A stretch of DNA of 64,000 bases from Azorinus chamasolen (Eukaryota; Mollusca; Bivalvia; Cardiida; Solecurtidae): assembly GCA_963576725.1 (NCBI GenBank), contig OY755241.1, positions 3,476,062-3,540,061 of the forward strand, read 5' to 3'. The position numbers were made by a program, and so were the translations under genes. The notes below the pieces were generated by a model. It made no database searches. It was given only the letters and a program-made list of their open reading frames with translations, and was not told where the DNA came from. Shown here in pieces: positions 42,428 to 53,746 of the stretch. Each line of letters starts with the position of its first letter. The stretch's first letter is position 1.

Positions 42428-42670
42428 TTAACCCTTTACTCCATAATTACGCCTTTCTAAGCCTATATAGAGTAGACCCAGATCAGACGGCTCCTATAGG
42501 AGCCGTCTGATCAGGCTCTGCTGTTTGCTTATGGAATAATATAGATCTGATTCTACAGTTTCTGCTTTGGCAAAAATTTCATGTGTTAATATGCCATTTT
42601 GAAAATGAATCTAATTAATATTCATGATGTTATCATTTCTTACATGAATATTCATGGAATAAAGGGTTAA
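42428..42670 (+). mobile_element. MITE family A2 copy, full length
   Basis: TTAACCCTTTACTCCATAAT to CATGGAATAAAGGGTTAA; perfect core GACGGCTCCTATAGGAGCCG. Confidence 0.8.
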
Positions 42671-42807
42671 ATTGGAGAAACAAGCTCAATGCAATACAGA
42701 TATGTTTTTCTCCATTGAGCATTATTTATTACATTTAATGGATTTCAGGAAAGCTTTGAGAGCCAAGCCCAAAACTATTGTGATCATATTCTTCAAACCA
42801 TCAGTTA

Positions 42808-43011
42808 CAGTAAAACCTCTCTATAACAGCCACTAAATTACATCAAGTATTTTGTGTCAAAGGCAGGTGGCTGCTTAAAGCAAGGTGACAGTAAAACAGA
42901 ACACTCCCATAGGAGCGTTCTGTTTTACTTTCACCTTGCTTTAAGCAGCCACCTGTCCTAAATACCAACTAATTAACACAATTTAGTGGCCGTTATAGAG
43001 AGGTTTTACTG
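42808..43011. mobile_element. MITE family D copy, full length
   Basis: TA at 42806-42807 and 43012-43013; CAGTAAAACCTCTCTATAAC and GTTATAGAGAGGTTTTACTG. Confidence 0.85.
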
Positions 43012-43098
43012 TATAACATAGGTTTATTGACCTAATGTCAAACAGTTGGGATTGAAGTGGATGGTAACTGTTTAATGCAGACAACAGTATTTTTAAAC

Positions 43099-43486
43099 TT
43101 AACCCATTCCATCATAGGCTATTTTTAGATCAAACCTCTTCGAATAAATCTAAAGAAAGGAAACCTTTAGAACTGTTTAGTTTTGAAACCATTGTGATAA
43201 ACAGAGCATATGCTCGTATGGTTCCAAAAGGTAGAAGCTGCAATATGAGGGAATGGGTTAACCCTTTCCTCCATAGGCTATTTTTAGACCCAACCTCTTT
43301 GGATGAATCTACCCAAAAGGAGCATTTACTAGAGAAAAGTAAAACTTTAGAATTTTGTAGTTTGAAACCATTGTGATACATAGAGCATTTGCTCCTATAG
43401 GAGCAAAAGCTTTATTTATCACAATGGTTTCAAGAAGTGGTTATTATAGAGGTGTAGAATGGCGTATTTATGGAGGAAAGGGTTAA
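43099..43486 (+). mobile_element. Two tandem B MITEs sharing one TTAA
   Basis: A truncated copy at 43099-43261 and a full copy at 43258-43486 (palindrome GAGCATTTGCTCCTATAGGA) share the TTAA at 43258-43261. Confidence 0.75.
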
Positions 43487-44093
43487 CAAGTGTAACAATA
43501 ACAAAAGTAAAGATGATTTCATACTAGTCCATTCTGTAATGGGTCAATAATGCTGTTCTATAGACACAAACGTAATACATGTGGTTTAAATCTTTCAACA
43601 AACATATTTGTATTTACCCCCAACAATGACAGTAAGGTAAGTAAAAAAATAACAAGGAATATACCAGGTATTCTAATAACGTGGAATTTTTTAATGAATT
43701 TGTGAAAAATAATATGGTATATACAGAGTCACAGATAATTATGCATATTCATAAACTAAAATCATCAACTCTCAACTAACTCTCTAGATGAACTTTGAGA
43801 CGATTCTAAAGAGTTGTCATAACATAATGAGAAGGAGATATTAAATGACAAACAGTGCAGATCCTGATCAGAGGATTTGTCTGAGAGCATGCATGTCATT
43901 CATTTATAGGCTTAAGGAGTCAATCTACAGGACTGTTTAACTTATGCATATTATCTGTGTCTTTGTATATAAGATGAACGTTCCCATATGCAATGTTGAG
44001 AAAAATGAAATATATATTACGAATGCCTTCAAAATGAACAATGCTGTTTTGGCTTTGAGAAACAAAGATAGTTAAAATAAGCTTTAACCCTTT
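43487..44093. other. Mostly unassigned AT-rich sequence
   Basis: A C-family remnant (GAGACGATTCTAAAGAGTTG) lies at about 43797-43840 and an A-like core at 43850-43890. Nothing else recognised. Confidence 0.4.
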
Positions 44094-44300
44094 CCTCCAT
44101 TAATACGCCTTTCTACGCCTCTGTAAAAGTAACTTTATGAAACCATTGTGATAAATAGAGCATTTGCTCCTATAGGAGCAAATGCTCTATTTATCACAAT
44201 GGTTTCAAATTACAAAATTCTAAAAAATTCCTTTTCTCTAGTTAGTGCTCCTTTTCGGTAGAGGTTGGGTCTAAAAATAGCCTATGGAGTAAAGGGTTAA
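44094..44300 (-). mobile_element. MITE family B copy, full length
   Basis: TTAACCCTTTCCTCCATTAA to CTATGGAGTAAAGGGTTAA; perfect palindrome. Confidence 0.8.
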
Positions 44301-44329
44301 TCCTTTATGGACAGTTACATTTATATTGC

Positions 44330-44566
44330 TTGAACCCTTTACTCCGTAGATACCTCTTTGCAAAGAGAGTAAACCAAGACTAGATGGCTCCTGTAGGAGC
44401 CGTCTTATTAGGGTTTGCTCCGTTTGCTTGTGGCATAATATAGACCTGAATCCAGTGTGTGCCACTGCTAAACTTTCCTGTGTTCACATGCCATTATAAA
44501 ACCTCTCAAATTAATATTCATAATGTAATTATTTCTCTCATTAATATTCATGAAGTAAAACGTAAA
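44330..44566 (+). mobile_element. MITE family A2 copy, ends decayed
   Basis: TTGAACCCTTTACTCCGTAG to TTCATGAAGTAAAACG; core GATGGCTCCTGTAGGAGCCG. Confidence 0.65.
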
Positions 44567-44659
44567 ATAACAGTTGACGATACTATCTTTTATATTATGC
44601 ATTATGTGTATTCTTCTTGTTATGCTATTATCAGGTGAAGAGTTTACAATTCATTAGCA

Positions 44660-44849
44660 CAGAGCTCCAGATAAGATGAGTAAATTCAAACATTTTCAAG
44701 AACTCCTTTATTTCTCCACCAAACCCTATACTGTGACCACTCTTCAGAATTGTCTCGGAGAGATGATTCTAATGAGTGGTCACAGTATAGGGTTTGGTGG
44801 AGAAATGACGATTTTAGTGTTTTGGTATGCACCCTTATCTGTAACTCTG
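44660..44849. mobile_element. MITE family C copy
   Basis: CAGAGCTCCAGATAAGATG to ATCTGTAACTCTG; flanks ATTAGCA / ATCAGTA may be a decayed target duplication. Confidence 0.75.
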
Positions 44850-45032
44850 ATCAGTAGATTAAATTTGATCCGTGCCATTGTGCCAAACCAAAGGTATTTC
44901 TTGGAAAACCATTTTCACTCAATTCTACAGTAACTGTTTTTGTTGGGATATTTTAAAGTACAATTGTTTGCAACACCCACCAAGCAAACAAATATTAACC
45001 CTTTACTTCAAATAATACCATTTTTAAAATTC

Positions 45033-45253
45033 ATTAACCCATTACCTCATAAGCTATTTTTAGATACCTCTTTGAATAAATCTACCGAAAAGGAGCATTA
45101 ACTAGAGAAAAGGAAAAACGCAGAATATTGTACATGTAGTTTGAAACCATTGTGATAAATAGAGCACTTGCTCCTATAGGAGCAAATGCTCTATTTATCA
45201 CAATGGTTTCACAAAGTGACTTTTACAGTCGTCAATATGAGGGAATGGGTTAA
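45033..45253 (+). mobile_element. MITE family B copy, full length
   Basis: TTAACCCATTACCTCATAAG to ATGAGGGAATGGGTTAA; perfect palindrome. A decayed - strand A2 fragment follows to 45389. Confidence 0.8.
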
Positions 45254-45689
45254 TTGATAAAAGATGGCAATTTTTCACAGAAACTGTAGAATCAGATCTA
45301 TCATTTCATAAGCAAACAGAGCAGATCCTGATCAGATCACTCGAGGGTTGTACTCTGCTTGCTAAGGCATGCCAATGGTGTACAGGGTTAAAATACCAGT
45401 TTTTATCAACATGTTTGGTTTTTTATTTTTACCCATTACATAAATTTGTAGTTAATGTATAGAGCACAAAAGTCACTGGCTGGCTAGTGATAACAGATTT
45501 CTCTTATACACTGGAGACAACACCGTGCTTCTCGGACCAGCCAAGCTGCTACAAGTTTAGAAAACCACAACAAACAAGAACATAATCCAATCTAGCAAAC
45601 CACTAGTAGTGTCCACAAAGGAGAATATATACACACAAATACCTTGTATTGCTGAAGCACAGAAAAAAATGTGTAAAAAAGAAAAAAAG

Positions 45690-46010
45690 TTTTCCCACCT
45701 TTATTTTTTCAACAAATCCTATATTGTGATCACGCTGTTGAATCGTCTCAAACAGATAATTCTAACGAGTGGTCACAATATAGGTATTGGTGGAGAAATA
45801 ATGATTTTAGTCAGAGGTCCAGATAAGATGCATAAATCAAAACATTTTCAAGAATAACTCCTTTAATTCTCTACGAAACCCTAATAGGCTATGTTGGTGC
45901 TCCTCTTTAGAATCGTCTCGAAGAGATTATTCTAAAGAGTGGTCACAACATAGGGTTTGGTGGAGAAATTATGATTTTAGTTGTGAGTATGCACCTTTAT
46001 CTGCTCTGTT
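45690..46010. mobile_element. Two family C copies in tandem
   Basis: A decayed copy at 45690-45812, then CAGAGGTCCAGATAAGATGC ... CTTTATCTGCTCTG at 45813-46010. Confidence 0.65.
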
Positions 46011-46410
46011 CAAGTATGGTGGAAAAACAGCGGTTAATAATATTTGAAATACACTTCTTTACCCTAATTATGAGGAACCCAGTCTCCCCTCTCCCTCGGG
46101 TTGCAAAGATGAATAATTCAATTTAGTACAATTTAGTAGATAGACACAGCGGCAAATAATGTACACCTTTATCAAAGCCCTTCAGGAGCTGTTTGACTTG
46201 GGTCTGCACCATTTACTAAAGTCTGTCTTTCCGAATATTTAGGATAGGCATAGCTCTCATACAGTTTCTGGTACTCTCTAGGCATAGCTCTCATATGGTG
46301 TCTGGTACTCACTAGACATAGCTCTGATACCGTATCTGGTACTCAATAGACTTGTATCTCTATTGAGAACTCTCTTTATTGAGATCAAACACAGAATTGG
46401 CTGAGAATGA

Positions 46411-46650
46411 CCCCTTTACTCCATAAATACGCCTTTCCATGCCTTTGCAAACAGAGAAGACCCAAATTTATGCAACAGGCTCTCCTGTAAGAGCCCTCTG
46501 GTCAGGGTCTGCTCTGTTTGCATATGATATAATATAGATATGATTCTAAAGATTCTGCCATGACTAAATACTTCTTTCTCCATGTATTATTATAACAATT
46601 GAATTAATATTCATGACATCATTATTTTTTACAGAAATTTTGATGGAGTA
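46411..46650 (+). mobile_element. MITE family A2 copy, decayed ends
   Basis: CCCCTTTACTCCATAAATAC to GATGGAGTAAGGATTAA. Confidence 0.65.
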
Positions 46651-46921
46651 AGGATTAAGAGAATTTAGAGATCTTGTTGGAACAGCACACTTATTTACAG
46701 TGATGCCAATCCTTACTATGAAATTTCGTTCTAAACTAAACACACAAAAACTTAAGTCATCTCTAGAAGATAACAATAAAAAAATTAACAAATGTTAGTT
46801 TAACCCTTTCAACACTGGACAAATTTGTAAATAACCGCTGCAGACAGTTTGTAACCAGCTGGAATGCCACATAACTGCTTGACCTTCAAACTGTGCGTCT
46901 TGAAAAGAAATTCAATAAAAT

Positions 46922-47108
46922 GCAGAGCAACAGATAAAGGTGCATGCTCAAATACTAAAATCGTTCTTCCTCCACCAAACCCTACGCTGGGACCACTGTT
47001 TAGAATAGTCTCTTCAAGACGAGAAATAAAGAGTGGTCACAACATAAGAGAAATAAAGAAGTTATTATTGAAAATGTTTCAATTTACACATCTTATCTGG
47101 ACCTCGGA
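46922..47108. mobile_element. MITE family C copy
   Basis: CAGAGCAACAGATAAAGGTG to CTTATCTGGACCTCGG; palindrome partly decayed. Confidence 0.65.
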
Positions 47109-47164
47109 GATGTATTTTTAGAACTGCAGCAGACAATATCCTTTAAAGAATAATGTTATTTTAC

Positions 47165-47592
47165 TTTTTATCCGACAGAGATGCCCTTTCACATCCTTGC
47201 AAACTGAGTAGACCCAGATAAGACAGCTCCTGTCAAAGATGTCTGATCAGGGTCTTCCCTGTTTGCTCATGTAATAATGTAGATTTGGTTCAACAGTGTC
47301 TGCCATGGCAAAATATTCATATCTCCAGAGCTACAGATAACGGTGCGTACTCAAATACTAAAATCACCATTTCTCCACCAAATCCTATACTGTGACCACT
47401 CTTTAGAATCGTATCGAAGAGACGATTCTAAAGAGTGGTCACAGTATAGGGTTTGGTGGAGAAATAAAGAAGCTACTCTTGAAAATGTTTAAATTTATGC
47501 AACTTATCTGGACCTCTGTATCTCCATGTGTCATTTACAAAACTTCATCTATCAATATTCATGAAGTCATTATTTCTTTAGTGTTGAATGGA
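47165..47592 (+). mobile_element. A2 MITE with nested family C MITE
   Basis: The outer A2 parts flank a C copy at 47326-47518 (CAGAGCTACAGATAACG ... CTTATCTGGACCTCTG). TATCTCC is repeated on both sides of the insert (47320-47326, 47519-47525). Confidence 0.7.
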
Positions 47593-47729
47593 TTAAATCT
47601 GTACTCACTGAACTAATCATTGGCTCTAGACTATCATGTTTGATTGCACATTAAATTCTTCATGACATAATTCTGGACAAAGACACTCTAGGACTCCTTA
47701 AACTCTAACCCTAATTATGTTTGGACAAA

Positions 47730-48115
47730 CACTAGGCCAGGCGAGTTGATTCCTTGCCTACCGCACTAGGCCAGATTAATTGATTTCCTGCCTACCGCAC
47801 AAGGTCAGGTTAAACTAAATGTTTTCCCTTTCTACAACACTAGGCCAGACTCCAAGGTCATTATTTCTTGAGACAAAGAGTTCCTTCTCAAGCATCTGAT
47901 TGGTCAGATTTTGAGCTGAGCTCAATATCTAATCAATCAATTACTTGAGAATGAACTCTCAAGACTCAGAAGTTTATAATCAGGGGGTCAGGTTAGTAAC
48001 TGGAGGACCAGGTTAGCCGATTCCCTGCCCTACTGCACTAGGTCAGGTTAGAAACTGGAGGACTAGGTTAGCCGATTCCCTGCCCTACTGCACTAGGTCA
48101 GGTCAGTAACTCTAG
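47730..48115 (+). repeat. Imperfect tandem repeat with nested foldback I
   Basis: Diverged units with GCACTAGGCCAG / GCACTAGGTCAGGTTAG and GATTCCCTGCC at 47735-47830 and 47985-48110. Family I hairpin at 47878-47968. Confidence 0.6.
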
Positions 48116-48324
48116 GGGCTGAGTGCAATACTATTGTATCTACAATCTATGGGGGAAACAGTGAAGACCTTTGCAAACTGTTTGACTCCTGATGAGGATA
48201 GAGATGCCAAATAACTCAGCATCCAATCAGGATCCACACTGTTTGACACTCTTGACTATTAATTTAGAAAGAAAGGGAAGAATAAAAGAAGACAATTTTG
48301 CAAATGCTTATTAATATAGAGATA

Positions 48325-48551
48325 TTAACCCATTCCCTCATATTGACACCTTTGACGCCCCTGTGAAAGTCACTTTATGAAACCATTGTGATAAATAGAG
48401 CATTTGCTCCATAGGAGCAAATGCTCTATTTATCACAATGGTTTCAAAACTACACAATCCTATTTTTTCCATTTCTCTAGTAAACGGTCCTTTTTGGTAG
48501 ATTTATTAAAAAAGGTTGGGTCTAAAAATAGCCTATGAGGGAATGAGTTAA
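48325..48551 (-). mobile_element. MITE family B copy
   Basis: TTAACCCATTCCCTCATATT to GAGGGAATGAGTTAA, with perfect palindrome. Ends 55 nt from the stop of ELAV-like paralogue 2, so it may lie in its 3' UTR. Confidence 0.75.
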
Positions 48552-48605
48552 AGGTTGTAAATATAACAGTATTGCCCAAAGCTCTCTTAACTGCTGCTTC
48601 CCTGC

Positions 48606-49664
48606 TTATTGCTTCTCATTCTTTATGGAGACCTGAAGCTGTGCCCCCTTGTACATATATCCATTGAGGTATTCAATGGCATAGTTAGCCTCCTCGGTGT
48701 TTGACATGGTGACAAACCCATAGCCCTTACACTGATTCTTCTTGTGGTCCCAGATAATATCTACCTTAATTATCCGCCCATATGGAGAGAACAGACCGAA
48801 GAGGTCCTGCTTCGTGGCATCTGTGCCAATGTTATAGGCAAACAGGGTGACCATGCCATTTGAATCATCCCCACCCCCAAACTGACTGTAGTTTGGCCCC
48901 CTAATTGGGTTAGTGACAGCTGGGGCTCTAGCTCTTGGACCCCCATAGCCCCCAGTGTAACCCCCACCATAAGCCCCGTAACCATTACTCTGACCCCCAG
49001 TGCTCATCGGGTTGTACCTTGACCTGTTTGTTGTGGGAGCCCGCATTGGACCACCTTGACGCATGGGTGGACCATAACCTGGGGCCCCGAACCCAGCGTA
49101 GCCCATATGCTGTGGAGGTGCACGTACTTTCTTCGCGTTATCATCAGCAAACTTTATACTGAAGGCCGCTGCGCCATCTTCAGGGGTAAAACCATTCATT
49201 TCCTGAAGTGCCATTTCAGAGTCCCCCTTGACCTCAAATAAGACAAACCCAACCCCCTTTGAGGCCCCTGTTACATGATCAGTCAAGATTCTAATCTGTA
49301 CAATATTGCCAAAGGGAGAGAACAAGGTTCTCAGTTCCTCCTCTCCGTAGTGGAGGGGTATGTTACGGATATACAAGTTAGCTCCTTTAGTTTCCTCCCC
49401 AGGAGGCCTAGCAAAGGCCACCTTGATTCTCTTGTTCATAATCTCATAGCCATTAAGCGTTTGAATGGCAGCCTGAGCCTGGTCTGTAGTAACATACTCC
49501 ACAAAGCCAAAGCCATAGCTGTAACCTGATGATTTGTCACGAATGATTTTACAACTTTTTATGCTGCCGCATGTGGCAAACAGTGCATACATATCGTCAT
49601 CTGTGTAGGTTTGTGGCAGGTAGTTTATGATCAGGTTGGTTCTCATCTCGTGTGGATTCATCAT
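48606..49664 (-). CDS. ELAV/Hu-like RNA-binding protein, three RRMs, single coding exon (paralogue 2)
   Basis: The protein has 352 residues. RRM1 is at about 10-85 (NLIINYLP, YGFGFVEY), RRM2 at about 96-174 (LYIRNIP, KGVGFVLF) and RRM3 at about 272-348 (LFAYNIG, KGYGFVTM). The linker of about 97 residues is Gly/Tyr/Pro-rich with SRYNPM, matching the FRFNPM motif of paralogue 1. Two ATGs start the frame (Met-Met-Asn); the first is taken. An acceptor CAG lies 19 nt upstream. It is uninterrupted by introns and lies about 16 kb from paralogue 1 in the same orientation. The expected role is mRNA binding at U-rich elements, as in the ELAV/Hu/Sxl family; the target is unknown. Confidence 0.9.
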   Translation of the reverse strand: MMNPHEMRTNLIINYLPQTYTDDDMYALFATCGSIKSCKIIRDKSSGYSYGFGFVEYVTTDQAQAAIQTLNGYEIMNKRIKVAFARPPGEETKGANLYIRNIPLHYGEEELRTLFSPFGNIVQIRILTDHVTGASKGVGFVLFEVKGDSEMALQEMNGFTPEDGAAAFSIKFADDNAKKVRAPPQHMGYAGFGAPGYGPPMRQGGPMRAPTTNRSRYNPMSTGGQSNGYGAYGGGYTGGYGGPRARAPAVTNPIRGPNYSQFGGGDDSNGMVTLFAYNIGTDATKQDLFGLFSPYGRIIKVDIIWDHKKNQCKGYGFVTMSNTEEANYAIEYLNGYMYKGAQLQVSIKNEKQ

Positions 49665-49725
49665 TTTGCTGCTTGTTTTGAAACTGGGTCCAATCTACTC
49701 ATGACAAAAAAAAGGGGGAAAACAT
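49665..49725 (-). promoter_or_regulatory. Splice acceptor upstream of ELAV-like paralogue 2
   Basis: On the - strand a tract of C and T (about 49705-49722) is followed by ...GGACCCAG ending at 49684. The exon would start at 49683, leaving 19 nt of 5' UTR. The tract-to-AG distance is long (about 22 nt) but acceptable. Confidence 0.5.
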
Positions 49726-49731
49726 GTAAAC

Positions 49732-50068
49732 CAGAGCTACAGATAATTAAAGGTCCATACCCAAATACAAAAATCATCATTTCTCCACCAAACCCTATAC
49801 TTCAAGAAGATTCTAAAGAGTGGTCACAGTATAAAGTTTGATGGAGAAATAAAGAAGTTATTCTTGAAAATGTTTTAACCCTTTCCTCCATTAATATGCC
49901 TTTATACCCCTCTGTAAGTCACTTTTTGAAACCATTGTGATAAATACAGTATTTGCTACAGAGCAGAAAATGCTCTATTTGCTTTTTGGTAGATTTATTC
50001 AAAGAGTTTGGGTCTAAATATAGCCTATGGAGGAATGGGTTAATTTACGCATCTTATCTGGAGCGCTG
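49732..50068. mobile_element. Family C MITE interrupted by family B MITE
   Basis: CAGAGCTACAGATAATTAA to CTTATCTGGAGCGCTG. The B copy at 49875-50043 sits in the TTAA of GTTTTAATTTACGC, which is intact in sister C copies. Confidence 0.75.
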
Positions 50069-50109
50069 TAAACATATTGCATTTTAATATCGCCCTAAAT
50101 TATCTTCAT

Positions 50110-50420
50110 TCAGCAGCCACCAGTATTCTAACTCTTTTCCATTTCAATATTCATAAAAGAAATAATGACATCATGAATATTCATTAACTGTAGTTTTATA
50201 CTGTGAAAGTTTCAAGGGAAGTCCCTACAACGAAGACATTTTCAAAACACGTTGCAAGTAGAGACTATCGTTTTAAAACAGTCTGCTAATAAATATTCAT
50301 TGTCGTTAGTTCTTATATGAATATTCATTGTCGTTAGTTCTTATATGAATATTCATTGTCGTTAGTTCTTATATGAATATTCATTAAGTGGGATAAAAGG
50401 AGAATTAGGTATCACGCAAG
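50110..50420. repeat. A2 remnants and a 28-bp tandem repeat
   Basis: TTCATTGTCGTTAGTTCTTA + TATGAATA repeated three times (about 50297-50387). It derives from the A2 tail. Confidence 0.75.
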
Positions 50421-50422
50421 TA

Positions 50423-50975
50423 AACAAGAGCACCGCATGCACGTGCCAATGCCAGTTTGTCGAGACATCTTGAATCTTTATGTCCTAAGTCCATACAGGG
50501 GCATAATTTAAAGCCTTACAGAGTTATGTCCCTTGGTCAGAGTGTATTCCTTGTGATGATGAGCAAATGTGTAAAGTTTTGAAGATTTGCATAAATAGTT
50601 TTAAAACAATAGCCAACTTAAAAGTTTTTGTTAGCTTTAAAATTTAGGTCAAAGTTCAAGGTCACAAGTCAAAACATAACATTAATGGAAAGGCCTTCCG
50701 ACAAGGAATTCACATATGAAATATGAGAGCCCTGCTAGTTACCGTTTCAAATGGCAGACATATTAAATTTTTATTTCCTAAGTCCATAAAAGGGCTTAAT
50801 TTTGTAAAAGAAACCCTTGCAGAGTTATGGCCCTAAGTTATGATCAAAAGATCTGAATTAATAATAAAGAAGTTAAAGCCAATGTTAAGTTCCTGGAAGA
50901 CAACGATAGCGCGGACGTCAGAGTTATGACAATAGCTGGGATTTTATATTCTTTGAAAAACAGACAAGCTAAAAA
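50423..50975 (+). mobile_element. Helentron-like element H5
   Basis: AACAAGAGCACCGCATGCAC ... GACAATAGCTGGG ... CAGACAAGCTAAAAA. Internal TTAGCTTTAAAATTTAGG; no ORF. Confidence 0.6.
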
Positions 50976-51154
50976 GGCATAAAAATGGACGAACTCTGTA
51001 AACAGTGAAGACCATTAAAAGCTTCTACATTGGTAAATGTATTTGGCACCTAATCGAGATCAGCACTGGGTGTATGTGTATTGGATTAAATGTCCCTGAC
51101 AACCAACCAACGTTGTATTGCAATACCCTGATCAGATCTTAAATTTAAGCCTTT

Positions 51155-51300
51155 GAAAGCTTGAAACTATTTATAACAGTGCAGACCCAGATCAGAGGGG
51201 TCCTATAGGAACACTTTGATCAGGGTCTGCATGGTTTGTCATTCCAAATCCTCTCGCATATTATACCCTTTCAAGCATAATGGACTCTGATGTTAACACT
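51155..51300. repeat. Stand-alone core hairpin of the A/A3 type
   Basis: AACAGTGCAGACCCAGATCA ... TGATCAGGGTCTGCATGGTT, without A-family ends. Confidence 0.55.
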
Positions 51301-51362
51301 TCCTAATGAACATTTAGCCTTTAGGTATGCATGCATTGATCATCTCATGAATATTCATCAAT

Positions 51363-51593
51363 TTAACCCTTTCCTCCATAAATACACCTTTCTAAACCTC
51401 TGTAAAAGTAACTTTTTGAAACCACTGTGATAAATAGAGCATTTGCTCCTAAGGAGCAAATGCTCTATTTATCACAATGGTTTGAAACCTATACACAATT
51501 ATAAAATTTTGCTTTTCTCTAGTAAATGCTCCCTTTCGGTAGATTTATTCAAAGAGGTTGGATCTAAAAATAACCTATGAGGGAATGGGTTAA
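51363..51593 (-). mobile_element. MITE family B copy, full length
   Basis: TTAACCCTTTCCTCCATAAA to ATGAGGGAATGGGTTAA. Confidence 0.8.
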
Positions 51594-51825
51594 ACAAAAA
51601 CTGAATATTCATAACTAGTATAGATCTCATAAACAAACAGAACAGACCCTGATAAAAATGGATCCTACAGGAGCCGTCTGACCTGGGTCTGTTGTTTGCA
51701 AGGGCATGGAAAGGTGTATATAAAGGTAAATTACTCCCCATTATGTAAACCACAGAACTCCTCAAGGAAATGTCTGGCCAGGAATATTACTGATGTGATA
51801 AAATCTTGAATAAATAGGGGAAGGG

Positions 51826-52054
51826 GTAACCCTTATAACGCTGAATTTTCAAATCGAACCCATTGTGATAAATATTCCAAAATTCAAATAGGTCAAGCTC
51901 ATGGTGAATCTTTAGGGATTGTTTTCTAAAGAAAAGTGTAACATGACAAACAGTGCAGACCCTGATGAGAGGGCTCCCCTAGGAGCCCTCTCATCTGGGT
52001 CTACACTGTTTGCAAAGGACATTAGTGACTCGGGTCCCGCACTGTAAGGGTTAA
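51826..52054 (-). mobile_element. MITE family A3 copy
   Basis: Mirror of 7295-7507: starts GTAACCCTTATAACGC, core GAGGGCTCCCCTAGGAGCCC, ends CGCACTGTAAGGGTTAA. A decayed A copy lies at 51594-51825. Confidence 0.7.
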
Positions 52055-52338
52055 GCCAAATTTGATAAATATAAATAGCAAAACTTGAAGGAAACCGTGT
52101 TTTCTGCGAAATGAGCTGCCTTAACAAAATTTAACCACATATTAATACTACAAAATTCATTGAAACAGGGGAATGAAAAAAAAAGAGTTTTACCTGTGTT
52201 CTGTCACTTGATAAAAAATGTGGAGAGGAAAAAATGGCTGGCAGGAACTATATGAAAAAGAGATGAGAATATTGATCAATATCCATCATCGCCATCATCC
52301 AATACATGAAATATGAGATTCAAAAAACATTTTCTTCA

Positions 52339-52556
52339 GTGTGGTCATAGAAATGATGCGTAAATTGAACATTTCTTTTAGATCAACTTTCTCCATCAAA
52401 CCCTATGCTGTGACCACTCTTTAGAGTCTTTTCGAAGAGACGATTCTAAAGAGTGGTCACAACATAGGGTTTGGTGAAGAAATGATGATTCTAGTTTTTG
52501 AATACACATTTTAGTTTTTTAATTTTTTAATACACATTTTTATCTATGGCTCTACA
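52339..52556. mobile_element. MITE family C copy
   Basis: Palindrome GTGACCACTCTTTAGAGTCT with partner, and ATTTTTATCTATGGCTCTA. The left end is decayed. Confidence 0.65.
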
Positions 52557-52842
52557 AAGATTTATCTTGTCATAGAAAAACTGTATTAGGTTGGTTTGAC
52601 ATGATCAAAGCTTGACATGATCAAAGCTATGCGTATCCACAAAGATTTATCTGTCATAGAAAAACTGGATTAGGTTGGTCTGACATGATCAAAGCTATGT
52701 GTATCCACAAAGATTTATCTGTCATAGAAAAACTGGATTAGGTTGGTCTGACATGATCAAAGCTATGTGTATCCACAAAGATTTATCTGTCATAGAAAAA
52801 CTGGATTAGGTAGGTCTGACATGATCAAAGCTATGTGTATTA
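52554..52842 (+). repeat. 68-bp tandem repeat, about four copies
   Basis: Unit contains AAAGATTTATCTGTCATAGA and GACATGATCAAAGCTATG. The first copy carries a short internal duplication. Confidence 0.9.
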
Positions 52843-52874
52843 GGTGCTGACAGTTCAAATCTGAATGGGTTGGA

Positions 52875-53158
52875 CCACAGGTGCTAGGCGTGTGGCCATT
52901 TCACAAATACTGCTTATAAATACCTTCAAATACGTTTAGACATCATAACTTGACATTATAAAAAAAAGAAAAAAAAATGAAAAAAAAATATTTTTTTCGT
53001 ATAGTATATTACTATATATAGTAATATACTATACGAAAAAAAAAAATGTTTTTCATTTTTTTTTTTTTTTTTTATAATATCAAGTTATGATGTCTAAACG
53101 TATTTGAAGGTATTTATAAGCAGTATTTGTGAAATGGCCACACGCCTAGCACCTGTGG
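52875..53158. repeat. Near-perfect 284-bp palindrome
   Basis: Arms CCACAGGTGCTAGGCGTGTG ... ATACTATACGAAAAAA mirror each other around about 53016. Only the A/T tracts differ. Flanks GGGTTGGA / GGGTTAGA look like an 8-bp target duplication. Confidence 0.9.
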
Positions 53159-53202
53159 GTTAGACAAGTCAAATAATTGTTTTGTGGTTTCAGTGGCTAC
53201 AC

Positions 53203-53430
53203 TTAACCCTTTGTGAATATTCATATAAGAAACTACAGAATGAATATTAGTAAGCTAATTTTTAATAACAGCATATAAACAAGGAACTAATTGGCAATGG
53301 CAGGAACTGTAGATTCATATCCATATTAAATCATAAGCTAACAGAGAAGACCCTGATCAGACAGCTCCTAAAGGCGTTGTCTAATCTGGGTCTGCTGTTT
53401 GCAAAGCTGTTAAAAGGTGTCCGTATTAGC
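53203..53430 (-). mobile_element. MITE family A2 copy, right end decayed
   Basis: TTAACCCTTTGTGAATATTC, then GGCAATGGCAGGAACTGTAG and the core hairpin. Confidence 0.6.
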
Positions 53431-53477
53431 TTTTCTATGTTTTATGATAATAGCCACATACAGCATGCTTTAACTTT

Positions 53478-53727
53478 TTAACCCTTCGCTTGCTATTCAC
53501 GTCAATATACCTACCTGTAAATAGTGAAGACCAAGATGAGACAGCTCCTGCAGGAGCTGTCTCATCAGGGTCTGCACTATTTACAAATTGATTGTACAAC
53601 CAGTGTACTCCACAGCAGTGATTGCACAGCGAAATACTTGTACACAGTGAAGATATATGTAATTATACAACAGGGTATGGGTAAAGAAGGAGAAATGTAT
53701 TTTAAAATTCAGCAAGAGAAGGGTTAA
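53478..53727 (+). mobile_element. MITE family K copy, full length
   Basis: TTAACCCTTCGCTTGCTATT to GCAAGAGAAGGGTTAA; core GACAGCTCCTGCAGGAGCTG + TCTC; 250 bp. Confidence 0.8.
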
Positions 53728-53746
53728 ATACCGTATGAAATCATGT

